Positions 40,404-53,597 are shown, numbered from the stretch's first letter. The stretch is DNA of 63,717 bases from Protostelium mycophagum (GCA_002081555.1 MZNV01000255.1:1-63717), one strand, 5' to 3'. The notes: generated by a model not told the origin, from the sequence alone. Numbers and translations are program-made.

Positions 40404-42262
40404 ATGGCCAACTTTGAAGAAGCAACTGCCTCAGGGATCGCACCTCTTGTGACTGCCAAAAGCGATACCGTTCAACATCTCCTCGCCAAAAATCATAAGC
40501 ACAATGACATTTTCTTGAAAGTTGGTGACCATTTCCACAACCACTTTCCTCACGCTCTTCTTACTTATTTCGCACTCGGGGCTGACGATGTGAGAAAAAT
40601 GTCCTTTGATTGGATGGAGTTAATGATCTTACAGGAAAGACTGCACCAAGAGTATAGCAAAGAGAGTGAAGAAGAGCTAGCGCCGATCAGACCAGAGAAG
40701 GGTGAAATTACTGAAGCCAATTGGAAGGATCACATCGGTGATGACAGGTGACGTCATGTATGACTTGACTTTTGGAATGACACTCAACAGCTACTATGCC
40801 AGCTATCTCAAATTCTTTGATAAAGAGGTACATTATTTGATCAATCCTCATGGCTAAGACAGGCAGGTGGCCACCAGAGGAAGACTTGGTGCATTGATAA
40901 AGTACGCTTTAGACAGTGCGTTACTTCCTTCTCTCATCTCTGGAGCTGTTCATCCTCTCATACATTTGGGATTCGGCATGGAATTTGAAAGTTGTAACGT
41001 ACTTTCTGAAGGTGATGATCGTCTTTTATTTGTTCACTACAAGTTATAGAGCGTGAATCCGTTATCCTATCTTGAGCTGATGATCCCGTGTCTAAGAATA
41101 AATAGGACTGGCCGAGGCTTGTGTTCACTCCCCCGCTTGTGCGCCCCTACTCAAGACAGTTGGTGATAATCAAATGCCAGGTGAATATTTTTATTCTTTG
41201 ATCAATTTTCTGAATTCATTAGCAAAGACACCATTAGATATCATCAAAGAGGTAATTATTTATTGAAGAACTTCCATCTCTTTGCAATATTATTATAATT
41301 TTCAATTTGAAAAAAGGAAGAGTACTCGTTGTAGATCTAAATGTTCGCAGATCGCAGAAGATGAAGCACTGGACGGTTTGATCCCATTTGATACCGAAAA
41401 CAAAACCAAGCTCACCATCGAGAAGGCAGGAGGGATCATTAGAAGATATCTCGCCCATTACCACGTAGAAGGTGTTTCAATCTATTCACTTTGTCGTCCT
41501 CTACCTTGCTTATGGTAAATTTCGTTTGGCTTTGCTGGACCATTGAAGACTTCAGTGTTGAGGAAGCTGAAGTGTATTTTCCGGAAATATAGCGTTGTAC
41601 TGATTTGAACAGCAACGCCTGCCTCTATATCTTCACACCTGCGAGAAAGCTTCAGGCTGTCCGCATCCCTCGCATGCACTACCGGGTTCGATCCCATCCA
41701 CGACGATTTTTCAAAAGTGAAATTGGACTTCTTTTTGATGCACGTACTCACTTCTCAATTGTCTGTCAGACAGGTGGCGAAATTTCATCCAGTTTTCTTC
41801 GAGATTTCGGAGTTAATATTGTCAGATACTCCCTCACTTGTCCCCTGAGGCCTCTGTGATTTTATTGAAATGCCACTTTGCTGCGTTTCTGTTGTACTAC
41901 ATCGCAAGAGGGAGACCCCAGCTTAACCTGGACAGGCTTTCAACGTATCCTGCTGCCGTATGTTTTTTTCAATTCCAAAATATTGACCTCCTGCAGGGTC
42001 TCGCCACGTGGAATGACGTCATCACTGCGGCCATAAACAATACAGATCTACACTTGGCCAAAGCAGTGAGAGCACTGAAGATCGCCGACCTCGAATACAA
42101 TTTGAAAGATGAAGACAAGTGAGTCAAACCTGAAAATCTCCAAGATCTCAACCTGGCAGATTCTGGCTTGAAGCTGCGAGGCTTTTAGTGGACAGAATGG
42201 TTCACCACGAGAAGGAATGGGATTACTCTGCATGTGGATACATTGAGAGCTGGAAGCAATAA
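40404..42262 (+). CDS. Questin-oxidase-like protein (DUF4243 family)
   Basis: The family is named after questin oxidase, a fungal Baeyer-Villiger-type enzyme in geodin synthesis, but has many members of unknown role. Visible signatures are NDIFLKVGDHFHNHFPHALL followed by TYFALGA near the N-terminus, a short exon SYLKFFDKEV, RLGALIKYALDSALLPSLIS, GAVHPLIHLGFGMEFE (the conserved GA-HPLIH-G motif), and a helical C-terminus with FAAFLLYYIARGRPQLNLDR and MVHHEKEWDYSACGYIESWK. Length and order fit the family. About seven introns; the one at about 41472-41850 is unusually long and includes a copy of the GGCTTTGC-type motif. The start at 40404 is the first ATG of the frame. No biosynthetic cluster surrounds it, so a role in secondary metabolism is not supported by context. 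Confidence 0.85.
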
Positions 42263-42313
42263 AAGTAGCAATCATATTGTGCGTCCCTTTGAGATAATCT
42301 ATCGAAACATCAA

Positions 42314-42385
42314 GGCTCCTTAGCACAATGGCAGTGCATCCGACTCCAGATCGGAAGGTTGGGTGTTCAAGTCACTCAGGGGTCA
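42314..42385 (+). tRNA. tRNA-Trp (anticodon CCA)
   Basis: It folds as a full cloverleaf of 72 nt. Acceptor GGCTCCT pairs with AGGGGTC (two G-U pairs); D stem GCAC/GTGC; anticodon stem TCCGA/TCGGA with loop CTCCAGA, so the anticodon is CCA (Trp); T stem GGGTG/CACTC with loop TTCAAGT; discriminator A. There is no intron. The internal A box (TAGCACAATGG) and B box (GTGTTCAAGTC) are recognisable. It sits 52 bases after the stop of the questin-oxidase-like gene, on the same strand. Confidence 0.95.
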
Positions 42386-42391
42386 TTCTTG

Positions 42392-42397
42392 TTTTTT
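42392..42397 (+). terminator. Pol III terminator of tRNA-Trp
   Basis: A run of six T residues lies 6 bases after the tRNA end, as expected for RNA polymerase III. Confidence 0.8.
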
Positions 42398-42544
42398 AAG
42401 AATAATTCTTTTATTCGGCTTTTTTTGTTTTTCTGGTCTGGGAAGCTCTTTTATGGTTCCACACCGACCTGAACTGCAGATTCATCCTTGAATACCCTTT
42501 TATTTCCTTCTGCTTCATCTCAGTCGATTTGTCATGAACATGGT

Positions 42545-43636
42545 TCAATGATCCTCTTTCACCTTCATGTCTTTCCAAAACTGTGGTTCAGTGCCTTCGA
42601 TCACTTGGTCAATGCCGTGGTACAAGTTACCTCCATCAAAAAGGACGAGATCTCCTGATTCCAACATGACCTGTGTTCTCATTTTTTCATCATTTGTCGT
42701 CGAGAAATGGAAGAGAACACTCTGTCCCATCGACAACCCCAATACTTGTCCTCGAACGCCGTCATGGTGGGACTGCATTTTTCCATTTTGAGGATACAGG
42801 ATCGCGATGAGCGACTCTGCGAATTTTCAGTTTAGAGATGTGGGCACAAAAAAGATGACCTGGGGTCAACGTCTCCTCTGATAACTCGTAGTCGTTCTTC
42901 TCTGCGTATTGTTTCAACTCAGCGAAGGTCTTTCTGGCAAAATCTAGAAGCTCCACTGGTTTGGCACAGTCTGGGGACTTTGTACCTGCCCAGTTGTAAT
43001 GCACCATCATGGTGTGATGCAATTGGTCAGGGACCGGAGGGACGAAGTAGTGCTCAGACGACATTTCGAGACATTGATGCAGGATCCCGATCTGTTGTTC
43101 AGTAGAGAGCCACCTGAAACCGAAGTGAGTTGAGGTCCCTCAGAAATTTTTGCAAGATGACGCACCTCTTCAAAAGTATGACGCCGTGATCGAGGGGAAT
43201 CAGTTCACGCTCGGTTTGTTCCTTTGCCGAAATATTAGAATCGTTCAACTCTTCATTTAGAGCTGCCTTTTTCAGCATGTGCTAAACAGAACGATCATCA
43301 CCTCGTGCCAGTTTTTCATCATCATCCGTTGTGTTTTGCTTCTTGTGTTCTCTTCCTTGGTATTCCTCTGCTTTTCTTTTGGTACTGTGGCTAATTAAAT
43401 GAGATGTGATTGTACAGCAATACCCTTTGTTTTCATCTCCTTTGTTTTCTTCAAGGAGTGATGTGATTGTTTTCGGCACACTGCAATTGTTTTTCAAGAG
43501 TGTTGTTGCGATCAATTTCTCTTGGTCATTCTCGAGTCCAAGGACCTCTTTGATGATCTGTATCTGTGTATTGTTCAACAAATAGGATCCGTATCGTGAT
43601 CTGGACCTGTTCTACAAAACTGGCTTGTGTGGACAT
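42545..43636 (-). CDS. AlkB-like 2OG-Fe(II) dioxygenase with UBA-like N-terminus
   Basis: AlkB-family enzymes oxidatively demethylate nucleic acids or proteins. The N-terminal exons read MSTQASFVEQIQIIKEVLG after splicing at 43607/43560, followed by a UBA-like helical unit (LIATTLLKNNCSVPKTITSL) and a basic nuclear-type linker. The catalytic domain begins HGVILLKRWLSTEQQIGILH. It carries ESLIAILYPQNGKMQSHHDG with the iron-binding HxD (HHD), QSVLFHF, SGDLVLFDGGNLYHGID with the distal His, and ends at KVKEDH. A clear 2OG-binding Arg pair after the distal His is not seen, so activity is uncertain. The splice join near 43280-43310 is unclear. UBA-like fusion to an AlkB domain would suggest a ubiquitin link (inference). 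Confidence 0.75.
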
Positions 43637-43881
43637 GTTGTTGATTTTGAAAAGAATGGAAAAGCATGTTGCCAGATGGTTTGGCCTGTCGATTCCCGGA
43701 AGAGAATTATGCCTCGGTGTAGTTGGTGAAAAAACAAATCCTTGAGAAATAAATGGGCACTGGAGAATTTGCAAACTGTGGTCATCATCCCTGTGTTTCT
43801 GGAAAAACGAAAAAGAGTCGTGCCTGTGCACTCAACACGTTGATGACAAATTCGATTATATTATTGATTTATTGAATATGT

Positions 43882-46800
43882 TCAACGTTGAGGGGTGGTC
43901 ATCTCCACGTCAATGGCATTCTGGTGTTGTCTGTTCTTTCTGACAACGACCACAGCAACAACGGCAACAATGGCAATGACAGCTATGACACCGATAACAA
44001 TTCCGGCAATGGCTCCTCCAGAAAGACCAGAGCTGCCAGATGGCGCAACAGATGCGGTTGTTGCTGGGGCACTGGAAACAGTGGTGGTGGTGGTGACGGC
44101 GACGGGAGGGTTTTGGAAGACAGTGAAATCCGTCAAATGGTTGCAGTTGCAGGTGCTAGGTGCGACAAAAGTACAGGTGTTGTCGGAGTGCCACACGTCG
44201 GTGTAGCTGGATCTGTAAGCACAGAACAGACTTCCAGAGTTTCCGAGAGCTTGGTCAGAAGCACCGAGGGTGAAGCTGACGGACACATTGCCTCCAGTGG
44301 GGAGAGCAGGTGACAAGCTGAGTGATGCTACAGAGGTGGCATTGTTTGCTGCCACAGTGGGGTTGGCGGAGGTGACAGTGTTCAAATCGTAAGGGAACGA
44401 GAATTGCTTGATTGTGTAACAGTTGGAAGAGTTCAGACTGGAGGTGTTGAATGTAGAGAGGCTAGAGCTCAACACGGTGGATCCTGAAGAGGATTAGCAA
44501 TTAAACTAAACTAAATTGAGATATCTACCTTGAGCGTTGGGGCTCTGGATTGCGGTAAAGATGTACACGTTGTTTTGGACTCCGGATTGAGGAGCCTCAC
44601 CACAAAGACGACCGTTCAAGAACTTTCCGGCGACGTTCTGGAGGATGTTGTTCAATTGAGTCACTTGCGAGTTTGTGGTTGCCCTCTTGGAAGAACCTGA
44701 AGCGGCAGACAGGGTTTGGAAAACGGCAGCGAAGGCTGATGCGATTGCAGAGACGGCAGAATCCTTGAAGGTGCTGTCTGTTCTCTGACCGGGAGCCAAA
44801 GTAAGGTTCGTGAATGAAGAGATCAGGTTGAGGGCGGTGGCCACCTGAGCCTGCAAAGCTTGAATGTCGACTGGTGCAGAGGAGTTGGTGTTGTTAGTGT
44901 TAACAGTGAGACCCAAAATGGTACCAACAGCAGCCAAACCACTGGAAGACTGAGCCGAAGTGAGGGGAACGGTAGAGTTGGCCAAGTTGCTGAGGACATT
45001 TGTCACTTGGGAGACAAAAGCTTGCGTCTGGGCGGCAGCTTCAGCGGGGCTCGCGCTGGGGTTGGCGGCAGTAGTTGTGGCCAAACTTTGGATGACAGAG
45101 AGAGCAGTCTGAACTGCTGCGATGGTGGCTTGAACAGCTGCAGGTGTGGCTGGTGGAGCAGCATTCGTGGATGAGCTCAAGACTGATGTGAGTGTAGATG
45201 CTGCATTGGCGGCACTGACAACAAAAGGGGTCAAACTCAAGGTGATGTTGACGGGCAAAGAAACACCGCCGTTGACATCCACTGCCTGTGCGAATACCAC
45301 CACGGTGGAGTTGGATGTTTGACTGAAGAACTGAGTGATCGCGGTGCTACTGGCTCCAGTGGTTGGGATGGTGATGGATGACTGAAGGTTATCCGCGGTA
45401 GTGTAATACAGAGTATAATTGGCTATAGCGTATTGAGACTGGAATCCGGAGGCAGATACAGTGTAGTTCTGAGAAGTTCCCATGCTTCCAGTCTGGGGAG
45501 AAACGGTGACTGCCCCAGCCTGATATTATATGAGATATAATTCAAAGATGATAGAATTCTTACCGTGGGAGGACAGAAAGTGCTGAAAGTGGTGGAGTTG
45601 GTACCGTTCACTTGTCCTACAGCCGCAGTGATGGCAACAGTGAGCACGACAGTGTATGTTTGGCAAGTCTTTAGACTATTGGCTGCAATTCCGATTTGAG
45701 CTCCATTGGGGTTGGAGGCAAACTGAATGTTGTAGCCGTTAAGACCAGCCCAATTGTAAGTAGCGGAACCGCCTCCGTTGTATTGGAATGAACCTGTGAG
45801 GGAGAAGATCACAGTGGGATCTACGACAGATGGACCAGTAAGGGATACATTGGGTGGGGCTCCCAAAGCTTGTGCAAGAATAGTCACGTAAGTGTAAGCG
45901 GTGGCAGTGAGATTAAGGCTTCCGGTGACAGCAAGGGAGAAGACATAGCTTCCACTGTTGAGTCCAGTGATGACCTGCTTCAGGCTCTGCTGAGTGAATG
46001 TAACATTAGCGACGTTGGGTCCAGTAACATTCCAAGCCAAATTGGTGAACGTCTTATTGGTATCCTGATCTACGGAAGAGCTGAAGTCAAGAATGACGGG
46101 AGAGCCAAAGGCTAAAACCTGCTGAAGGGCAGAGGTTGCGATGAGATTTGGTACAGTAGGTGTGAAATTCACCGACGCTTGTGCGTAGTAACTTGACTCC
46201 AAGTAAGCAGAGAATGCGGTCACTGTGATTGTGGCTCCAGACAAAGATCCAGCAAGAGCATAAGGAGAGAGAGAGAGGGTGGGAGTAGAGTAACCACCGA
46301 TAGCAAATACAGGGCTGAAGGGTCCGGTCCACGTGTATGAGACTCCAGCAGGAGCACACTGGTTCGTCCAATAGGAAGCAAACTGTATAGGAGCCCACAC
46401 ACTAAGATTTCTTGAGCCGGACTCGTAGTTTCTGATGGCTAGGCTGTAGCCCACAGGCTGCAAAGTGACAGAGGTTTGAACTGTGCTACTGGCATTCAAC
46501 CAATTAGACGTTGAGAAGTAGATCTTGTTGGAGCCTTCAGTATTGAACGTGCTGGTGTTGACAAGATATCCTCCTGCGACCGGAATAACTGAAAAGGTGA
46601 AAGTGAAAACTTGCACCGGATAGGTGTTTCCGGAAACTGTCACGGGGATGAAGACGGACTGAGTGCAAGGATTGACTGGAAATATGGTCTGTGGTGTCAC
46701 CAAGGATACGGTGGCAGTGAGATTTGCTTGTGTAGGGTCCACATTGATGAGCCCACCGGCGAAATTGATGGCACTTCCTTGGCTAGAAATCACGGCAGGA

Positions 46801-49800
46801 AGCACTTGCACAGTCAAAAAATTTGCAGCTTGGTTGTAGGGTTTCACTGAATCAGTTGGATTCAGTTGAACTGATATGACAGTTGCAGAAGTCCAAGTAC
46901 AGGTAGCGTTGGGTGCTCCAGCGTAAAAGCCTGAGATTAAGAAGAACTTGCTGCAGGGGGAAGTCGTTCCGGCAGTTATGTTCGTCGGTTGAGAGAAGGT
47001 GAGTGTAAGGGCGTAAGCACTGTTAAAGACACCACTGGTTAGGACAGGTGCATTGACATTGACACTGGCAGAGTAAATGATGGTGGTCTGAGTAAATCCC
47101 AATCCAGTGGCATCATAAAACACGGTGAGAGTCCAGTTTCCACTCTGTTGGATAGTGAAGTAGAGGGTTGAACCATTCACGCGGACGGGCGTATTGAAGG
47201 TGGCGTTATTCTGAGTTGATTTTAAAGTGGCAAAGATAGACAGGTCGGTCAGCACGTTGTATGACGATGTGGGGAATTGAGGTACTAGTCCAGGTGCATA
47301 TTGAGGATTGAATGAAATCACTTGATTAACGCCCAATTGACCGAGCAATACGAAGTTGGTGGTGGTGTATCCGTTGGGAGGGGGTGTAACAGTGATGTTG
47401 ATGGCTGGCGCAACCGTGTTAAACATCTGTTCAGTTGCGGTAATTGTGTACACTCCTGGAGTTGCGAAGGTGTAGCTCAATATGCTACTTGGAGTTGACC
47501 CTCCCCAAGGGAATGTAATCTGTCCATTAACTTGGGTGGTCACATTATTCAGGGTGATGTTGAATTGGGCTGCCATATTGGGAAAGTACTGGAAGGAATG
47601 AAGGAGTAGTCCAAAGTCATTGACCAAATCGTATTCCAATGTGATAGCTCCTTTAGGGCCGGTATAAGTGCCCGGTGCGGAACTGGTGATAACACCCCTA
47701 AGTAATGTTAGAGTGAGATGGGCGGTTAAGTACTCACGTATAAGGCTTGGTGTTCGAGAAGTAAACAGTTTCCACAGTGTAATTTGTAAAACAATTCGAC
47801 AGCTGGACCAGCTGGAGGAATGTTGGGCCAGTATAATAGAATGAAGCGTACGCCGTGGTTTGGCTGGCAGAGAAAGTGGTAGCAAAAGGACGAGTACCAT
47901 TGTTGGTGAAAGAGCAGTTGCCCAAGTTCTGAGCGACACCATTTGCTGTCACATTAATAGATATGGTGAAATTTCCTTGACCAACAGTGGAGCTGGAATA
48001 CGCATATATGTTGGCATAGCGTGGGTAGAAGATAGTGTAATTGGAGGAGATGCTTTGGCCAAGGATATTGACAGTGTATGGTAAAGTGCCTTCCAGAGCG
48101 GGTACCAAGATGTAGGAATCTTCGTCTGGCACCGATTGTGCCGCTCCACCGTTAAATGTGATGGTGTAGGGGATCCAAGAGGAACCGTAGTAGGAATTCA
48201 GATAAGCAGTAGGAGCTGGGATTTCTCCTCCAGGAGTAGCACCACTGAAGAAATTGAACATTGGTTGCCCGTTGAAAGTAAGCTGATCGTGTTAGATAGA
48301 GTTCCAAGTTTGATCAACCAACCTGAATAGGTGTATCGTAAATGACCAAATCATTCAGAGGACCACCCCATGAATACACTAAGCTGGAGTAGAAAACGGG
48401 TACAAATCCGGGAGCACTGTAAGACGGAGTGGATTTGCCTGAGGTGGGGAAAGTGACAGAACCAGCGTTAGGGCTGGTGAAAGTGAACTGGATGGGTTTG
48501 GAGTTGTAACCAGCAGTGAGACCAATTTGGGCATAGTTAGTACCATAATTGTCGACAATAGTGAATGGGTATGGAGTATTGGCCAAATAATAAGGATCAT
48601 TGGTGTTCGAGATGGTCAAAGTGGGAATGTCACCACCGCTGAAAACCTGTCCCTGAGAAGAGCTCAAGCTTTGAGCGGAACAGTTTGATGATGCAGTCAC
48701 GTTGTAGAGACCTGTGGCCGTGAGATGAGATAAATTATGCGGCTTACCGATAGATGGGAGAGCAACAATAATTTGTGGGCTTCCAGCAGAAGCGAAAACG
48801 CTGACGTTGGCACCATTCAAGTAATTTTGGAAGTTGAAGGTGGTGTCACATGCCAGGGGCACTCCTACAAATGTCAAATTGATAAATAATCAGATGACAC
48901 ACCGGTGTTATTGTTGACGAATTGGAAAGGCAAAGGGTCACCAAAGGTGGGTATGCCCTCAGACGCCGAAACAACAGAAAATACTATGCCAGTCACATTC
49001 AAGCTGATAGGGAAAGAGGCAAAGTTGTAAACGTTGGAGCAGTTGCTACTGGCAGAGAAAACATAGTTTCCTGCGGAAACGTTGTTGAAAGAAAACTTGT
49101 TTGCAGCCGCAGAATTGTAGGTGTAGTTGGTTTGAATTCCTCCTGCGACCTTGGTGAGGGTGATGGGGCATCCTGCTATGGGGTTGAAAACCAAACTGTA
49201 ACTGTCAAGATTGAAGTGGATGGGTGTTATTACCTTGGTATTTTGTTGAAGACATATGTTCCGGATGTAGGGGGAGCAGCGAGAAGTGGGCCGGCAAAAT
49301 TAACGGTGAAGTTTCCATTTGCACCACTTCCAACAGTGAGTCCACAGGACACAGAAACAGTGTATGTGTAGTTTCCGGCCCCAGCGGTGGAACCCATGGT
49401 GAATATAGGGTAGCTGAAGGGAGCGGCGGTATAGTTGAACGTACCAGAGGGCCCGGTCACGGAGAAGATAGCCGGGCAAGCGGTGGAGTTCCACTCTTGG
49501 AAATTGGCCTCACCAAGAGTGAAGGTGGAGAAGGAATTTACAGGGTAGCTGTTAAGTACCGAGAAGTTCAATACGTATGGCTGGTAAGTGAAAGTATTGA
49601 GTGGGATGTAAGTTCCACAGCTGGAAGTCAAGTTGTAGCTGTAGTTTTGTCCAACGCTGAAGAGTGTGTTGGGGAACCTACCCAAACATCAGAACCCCGG
49701 AAACGATAACAGACAACTTACGTTATGATGGAGTTTGAAACAGCTTGACTGTTCAACAATGAGCCAACAGAGTTGTACAGGTAGACGGTGGTATTGCATC

Positions 49801-52800
49801 CTGTGGTGTTAGCAGGCAGTCCAAAGAAAGCCGCATTCACTGCTTTTCCAGCGTGGTTATTGGTGATGTTGGACGAAACCACGTAGGGGACAACGAAGCT
49901 TCCCGTGGCACCGGTGCCCGCAGTGATACCGCAAGCTACAGAGGCGCTGTAAGTAAACAAGCCATTACCAACAGCGTTAGAAGCCAAGATAGCAGAGTTA
50001 TTGTAACTCTGAGTGGCATAGTTGTTGTTGCTAAAAGTGAAAGTAACGGGGCAGGAGGTAGCATTGAAGTCGCCGGCAATAGCTTCAGTATAACTGTAGC
50101 TGAAGGCGGAAAGGCTAGAGAATGAGGAAGCAACCACAAAGTTGACGACGTAAGTCTGGTAAGTGAAGGCTTGAGCAGATGCCAAGCTAGCTCCACAACT
50201 GGAGGACACATTGTAAGTGTAAGCGCTACCTACGGTGAAAAGAGGGGAGGCGAATGTCAGAAGGGCTATTCCAGAACCGTTCGCAACGATGGGGGCAGTG
50301 GCGACCAAGGCTCCGTTTCCATAGACATTGATGTTATCGATACATCCGGTGTTGTTGGTTAATCCAATGACAATTACTGACACAGATTTTCCAGCGTGAT
50401 TGCCAGAGATAGTTGAGTTGACAATGTAAGGCACGATGAATGATCCGGAAGCTCCAGAACCGATAGTCACTCCACATCCGACAGCAACTGCATAGTTGTA
50501 GCTTCCTCCGGCTGTGAAGGTCTGTCCAGAGAGAGCGAACGCAGGGTATGTGGAGCTCGAGACATTAAAGCTTTCAACTCCAGAGTTGGTGGTAAAGGTG
50601 ACCACGATAGGGCAGCGGGTCAAGTTGTAGTCGTTCGCGATGGGCTCAATCAAATTGAAGGCGAAAGTGGAGGTGAGAGCGGAAGTGGAGGCAGCAGAGA
50701 TGTTAACAACGTATGATTGGTAAGTGAAAGTCTGGGTCGTTACGTTAGCTCCACAGTTAGAAGACAAGTTGTAAGAGTAGGTAGATCCGACGTTGAAAAG
50801 TCCGTAGGGGAAACTAAAATTCAGTCAGTCGATTTGTCAAATTAAACCTCCAAGAACTTACATAACAGTGGCAGATCCAGATGCATTAGCGCTCACAGGC
50901 TGGCTGTTCAAGAGAGCACCAGCAGCGTTGTACACGTTGGCAGTATCAGCACAACCAGTGTCATTCACAAGACCATTAAAGGTAACATATACACCTCTTC
51001 CAGCGTGGTTGTTGTATACAATTGGTATAGGGGAGTAGCCAACAATGAGTACTCCAGAAGCACCAGATGCGATGGTTACTCCACATCCGACAGCAACTGC
51101 GTAGTTGTAGCTACCTCCGACGGAGAAGCTCTGTCCAGAGAGAACAAACTGAGGGTATGTAGAGCTAGACACGTTGAAACTTGTAGCTCCGGAGTTGGTG
51201 GTAAAGGTGACCACGATAGGGCAGCGAGTCAAGTTATAGCTGTTCGGGGTGGGCTCAATCAAGTTAAAGTAGAAAGCAGAGCCAAGGGCGAACTGAGAGA
51301 CAGTGGAAATGTTGACTGCGTATGGCTGGTAAGTGAAGTTCTGAACAGAGGGCAAGCTCGCTCCACAGTTGGATAACACGTTGTAAGAATAGTTTGAGCC
51401 AATGGTGAACAAGTTGGAAGGGAAGCTACAGCGAGTCAGAAAATGTACATTAACCATGACTATATACTCACTAGAGAGTGGTGGAACTACTTCCATCGGC
51501 ATTCACTGGCTGACTGCTCAACTGGGCACCAGCAGCGTTGTACAAGGTGACATTATCAGCACATCCAGTGTTGTTCGTAAACGAAGCAAGGAGGACCTTC
51601 ACATCCGTTCCAGCATGGTTGTTGAAGACGAACGAAGCGATGGAGTAGGAGACAGAGAAGACTCCAGAAGCACCAGAAGCGAGTGATAATCCACATCCAA
51701 CAGAAGCCGCGTAGTTGTAACGACCACCGACCAGGGATTGGCCAAGGACAAAATACTGAGGGTAAGTGTTGCTCATGGGGGTAAAGGTTGTTACTCCAGA
51801 GTTGCTGGTGAAGGTGAGGGTGATCGGACAGCGGGTCTTGTTGTAGTCATTCGCGATAGCCTCTGACAAATTGAAGGCAAAAGCAGAGCCAAGGTTGAAC
51901 TGAGAGGGAACGGAAAGGTTCAATGCGTATGGCTGGTAAGTGAAGGTCTGAGTAGTAATAGAAGCTCCACAGTTGGATGACATATTGTAAGAGTAGGAAG
52001 ATCCGACAGTGAACAAATTGAAGGGGAAGCTAAAGAGAGTCAAAGATGCCAGAATGATCGCATTGTTTACTCACACGACAGTGGTAGCATCAGTTGAATT
52101 AAAAACCACAGGTTGGCTGCTTAAGAGAGCACCAGAAGTAGTGTTGTACATATTGGCGAAATCAGCACATCCAGTGTTGTTCACAAGCCCAGTGAATGTA
52201 ACATATACACTTCTTCCGGCGTGGTTGTTGAAGAAGGTCGTCGCGGGGGAATAGGGCACATTGAAGCTACCGGTGGCTCCAGAGCCCAAAGTAATACCAC
52301 ATCCAACAGAGGCAGTGTAAGTGTAGTTTCCTCCGGTTACAAACATCTGAGCATCGAGAGTAAACTGGGGGTAGGTGTAACTGGTGGAGTTGAAGCTGAC
52401 ATCAAATTCATTGTTGATGAATGTGAAAATGATGGGGCAACGAGTGACGTTGTAGTCTTTTAAGATGGGCTCTGTCAGAGTATAGACGAATTCAGAGTTG
52501 AGGTTGAATGTAGAGGCCGCAGAGACATTCACAGTGTATGGCTGGTAAGTGAAGGAATGAGCAGGACCAAAGTTCCAACCGCAGGGACTGGTAGTGGTAT
52601 AAGTGTATGTCTGCCCAACAGTGAAACGTGAATAGTCAGCACTATGATGATCAGCAAACGGATCTTCTGGTAATTTCAAACTTACCGAATGGAACCGTTA
52701 AAGAACGCGCCTTGGTTAACTGTAGAAGCGTTAAGAGTCTGCACCAATGTTGCGCCGTTGTAGATGCTGGTGACGACAGCGCAGTTGGTTGTATCTCCAA

Positions 52801-53597
52801 GGTTAGTGTAAACAAACAGAGGACTACGTCCGGCATGAGTATTCAGCACCGAGGTGTTGGGTTGGAAATTGACCGAGTAAGTCACGTTGTGGACGGAGTA
52901 GAAGATGCAGCTGCTGCTGAAGGTAACAGTGAAGTTAGCAGCGTAAGTCCCCACATTGAAGTTTAAGAAGTTGTTGCTAGTCGCAAAGTTCGTGGTGAGG
53001 GGTGCTGGGTTCGGCACTCCGGCATCATTGGTGAATGTGGCCGTGGTACTGCAAGAGACGGAGCTGTTGTCGAACGTGAATGTAATGGAGTTGGTCTGCA
53101 CGGTCGTTCCAGTCGAGGGTATGACAGCACTGTTCTGAACAGCCGGAACGGCGTAGAAATGGTCATTCACACCATTGTTCTGAACACTGAAGCTCAGAGG
53201 GGTGGAGGTGGCAGAGCCGGCAAGACAGTTGTTGAAATCTTTCAAAGTCAAGTCGTAGCTCGACCTTAGAGGACCGGTCGAGAAGGTAAAAGTGGCCGAG
53301 TTTCCAGAAGTGGGAAGAGTCCAGTTGAAGGTGGGCAGATTGAAGGATGCAAAATTTGATGCTGTAAAAGAACCACCAATGACACACACGGTAGAGGTGA
53401 GGGCACTGGTTGTGGACAAAGACAGTGTGGCCGTTGAGTTCTTAGCATATGTTGTAGCGTCCAAAGAGAACGTATCTTCTTGAATGAGCCGAACCGAAAG
53501 AAAATGTGATGTGATGGAACTCACCTGCTTGGGCTAGACTGCACAGTAAGGCTAAAGCCACGCTTATATACAGCATTTTGGAGACCGGTGAAGCCAT
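43882..53597 (-). CDS. Giant surface protein: six Ig-like repeats, REJ/PKD-like region, GPS, one membrane span
   Basis: The start at 53597 gives a signal peptide (MASPVSKMLYISVALALLCS). About 3000 residues follow over more than a dozen large exons. Six repeats of about 190 residues lie between 52630 and 49230; each has a Cys-rich SNCGA-type motif, then FTYQPYxVN, RCPIxxTF and NNHAGR-like signatures. PKD-like sheets follow. A region near 45550-47700 resembles the REJ module of polycystin-1 (VSLTGPSVVDPTVIFSLTGS). A long helical/Ser-rich GAIN-like region follows, then a GPS motif (DVWHSDNTC and CNCNHLTDF; expected self-cleavage between Leu and Thr) near 44130-44200. The protein ends with one membrane helix (AIAGIVIGVIAVIAIVAVVA) and a 20-residue tail. 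Unlike polycystin-1 or adhesion GPCRs there is no multi-pass region. It is probably an adhesion or recognition protein of the cell surface. Confidence 0.85.
49230..52630 (-). repeat. Six coding repeats of about 570-607 bases
   Basis: On the plus strand the landmark GGTAAGTGAA (antisense of the FTYQ codons) recurs near 49580, 50157, 50722, 51328, 51935 and 52542. The spacings are about 577, 565, 606, 607 and 607. The first four repeats of the protein are each on one exon ending at the same place; the fifth lies on the same exon as the fourth. This indicates exon-by-exon tandem amplification followed by one intron loss. Confidence 0.85.

Noticed and set aside
43888-44313. Plus-strand open frames inside the giant surface protein
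   Set aside because: Low-complexity antisense shadows of the GPS, Thr-rich and membrane-helix exon.
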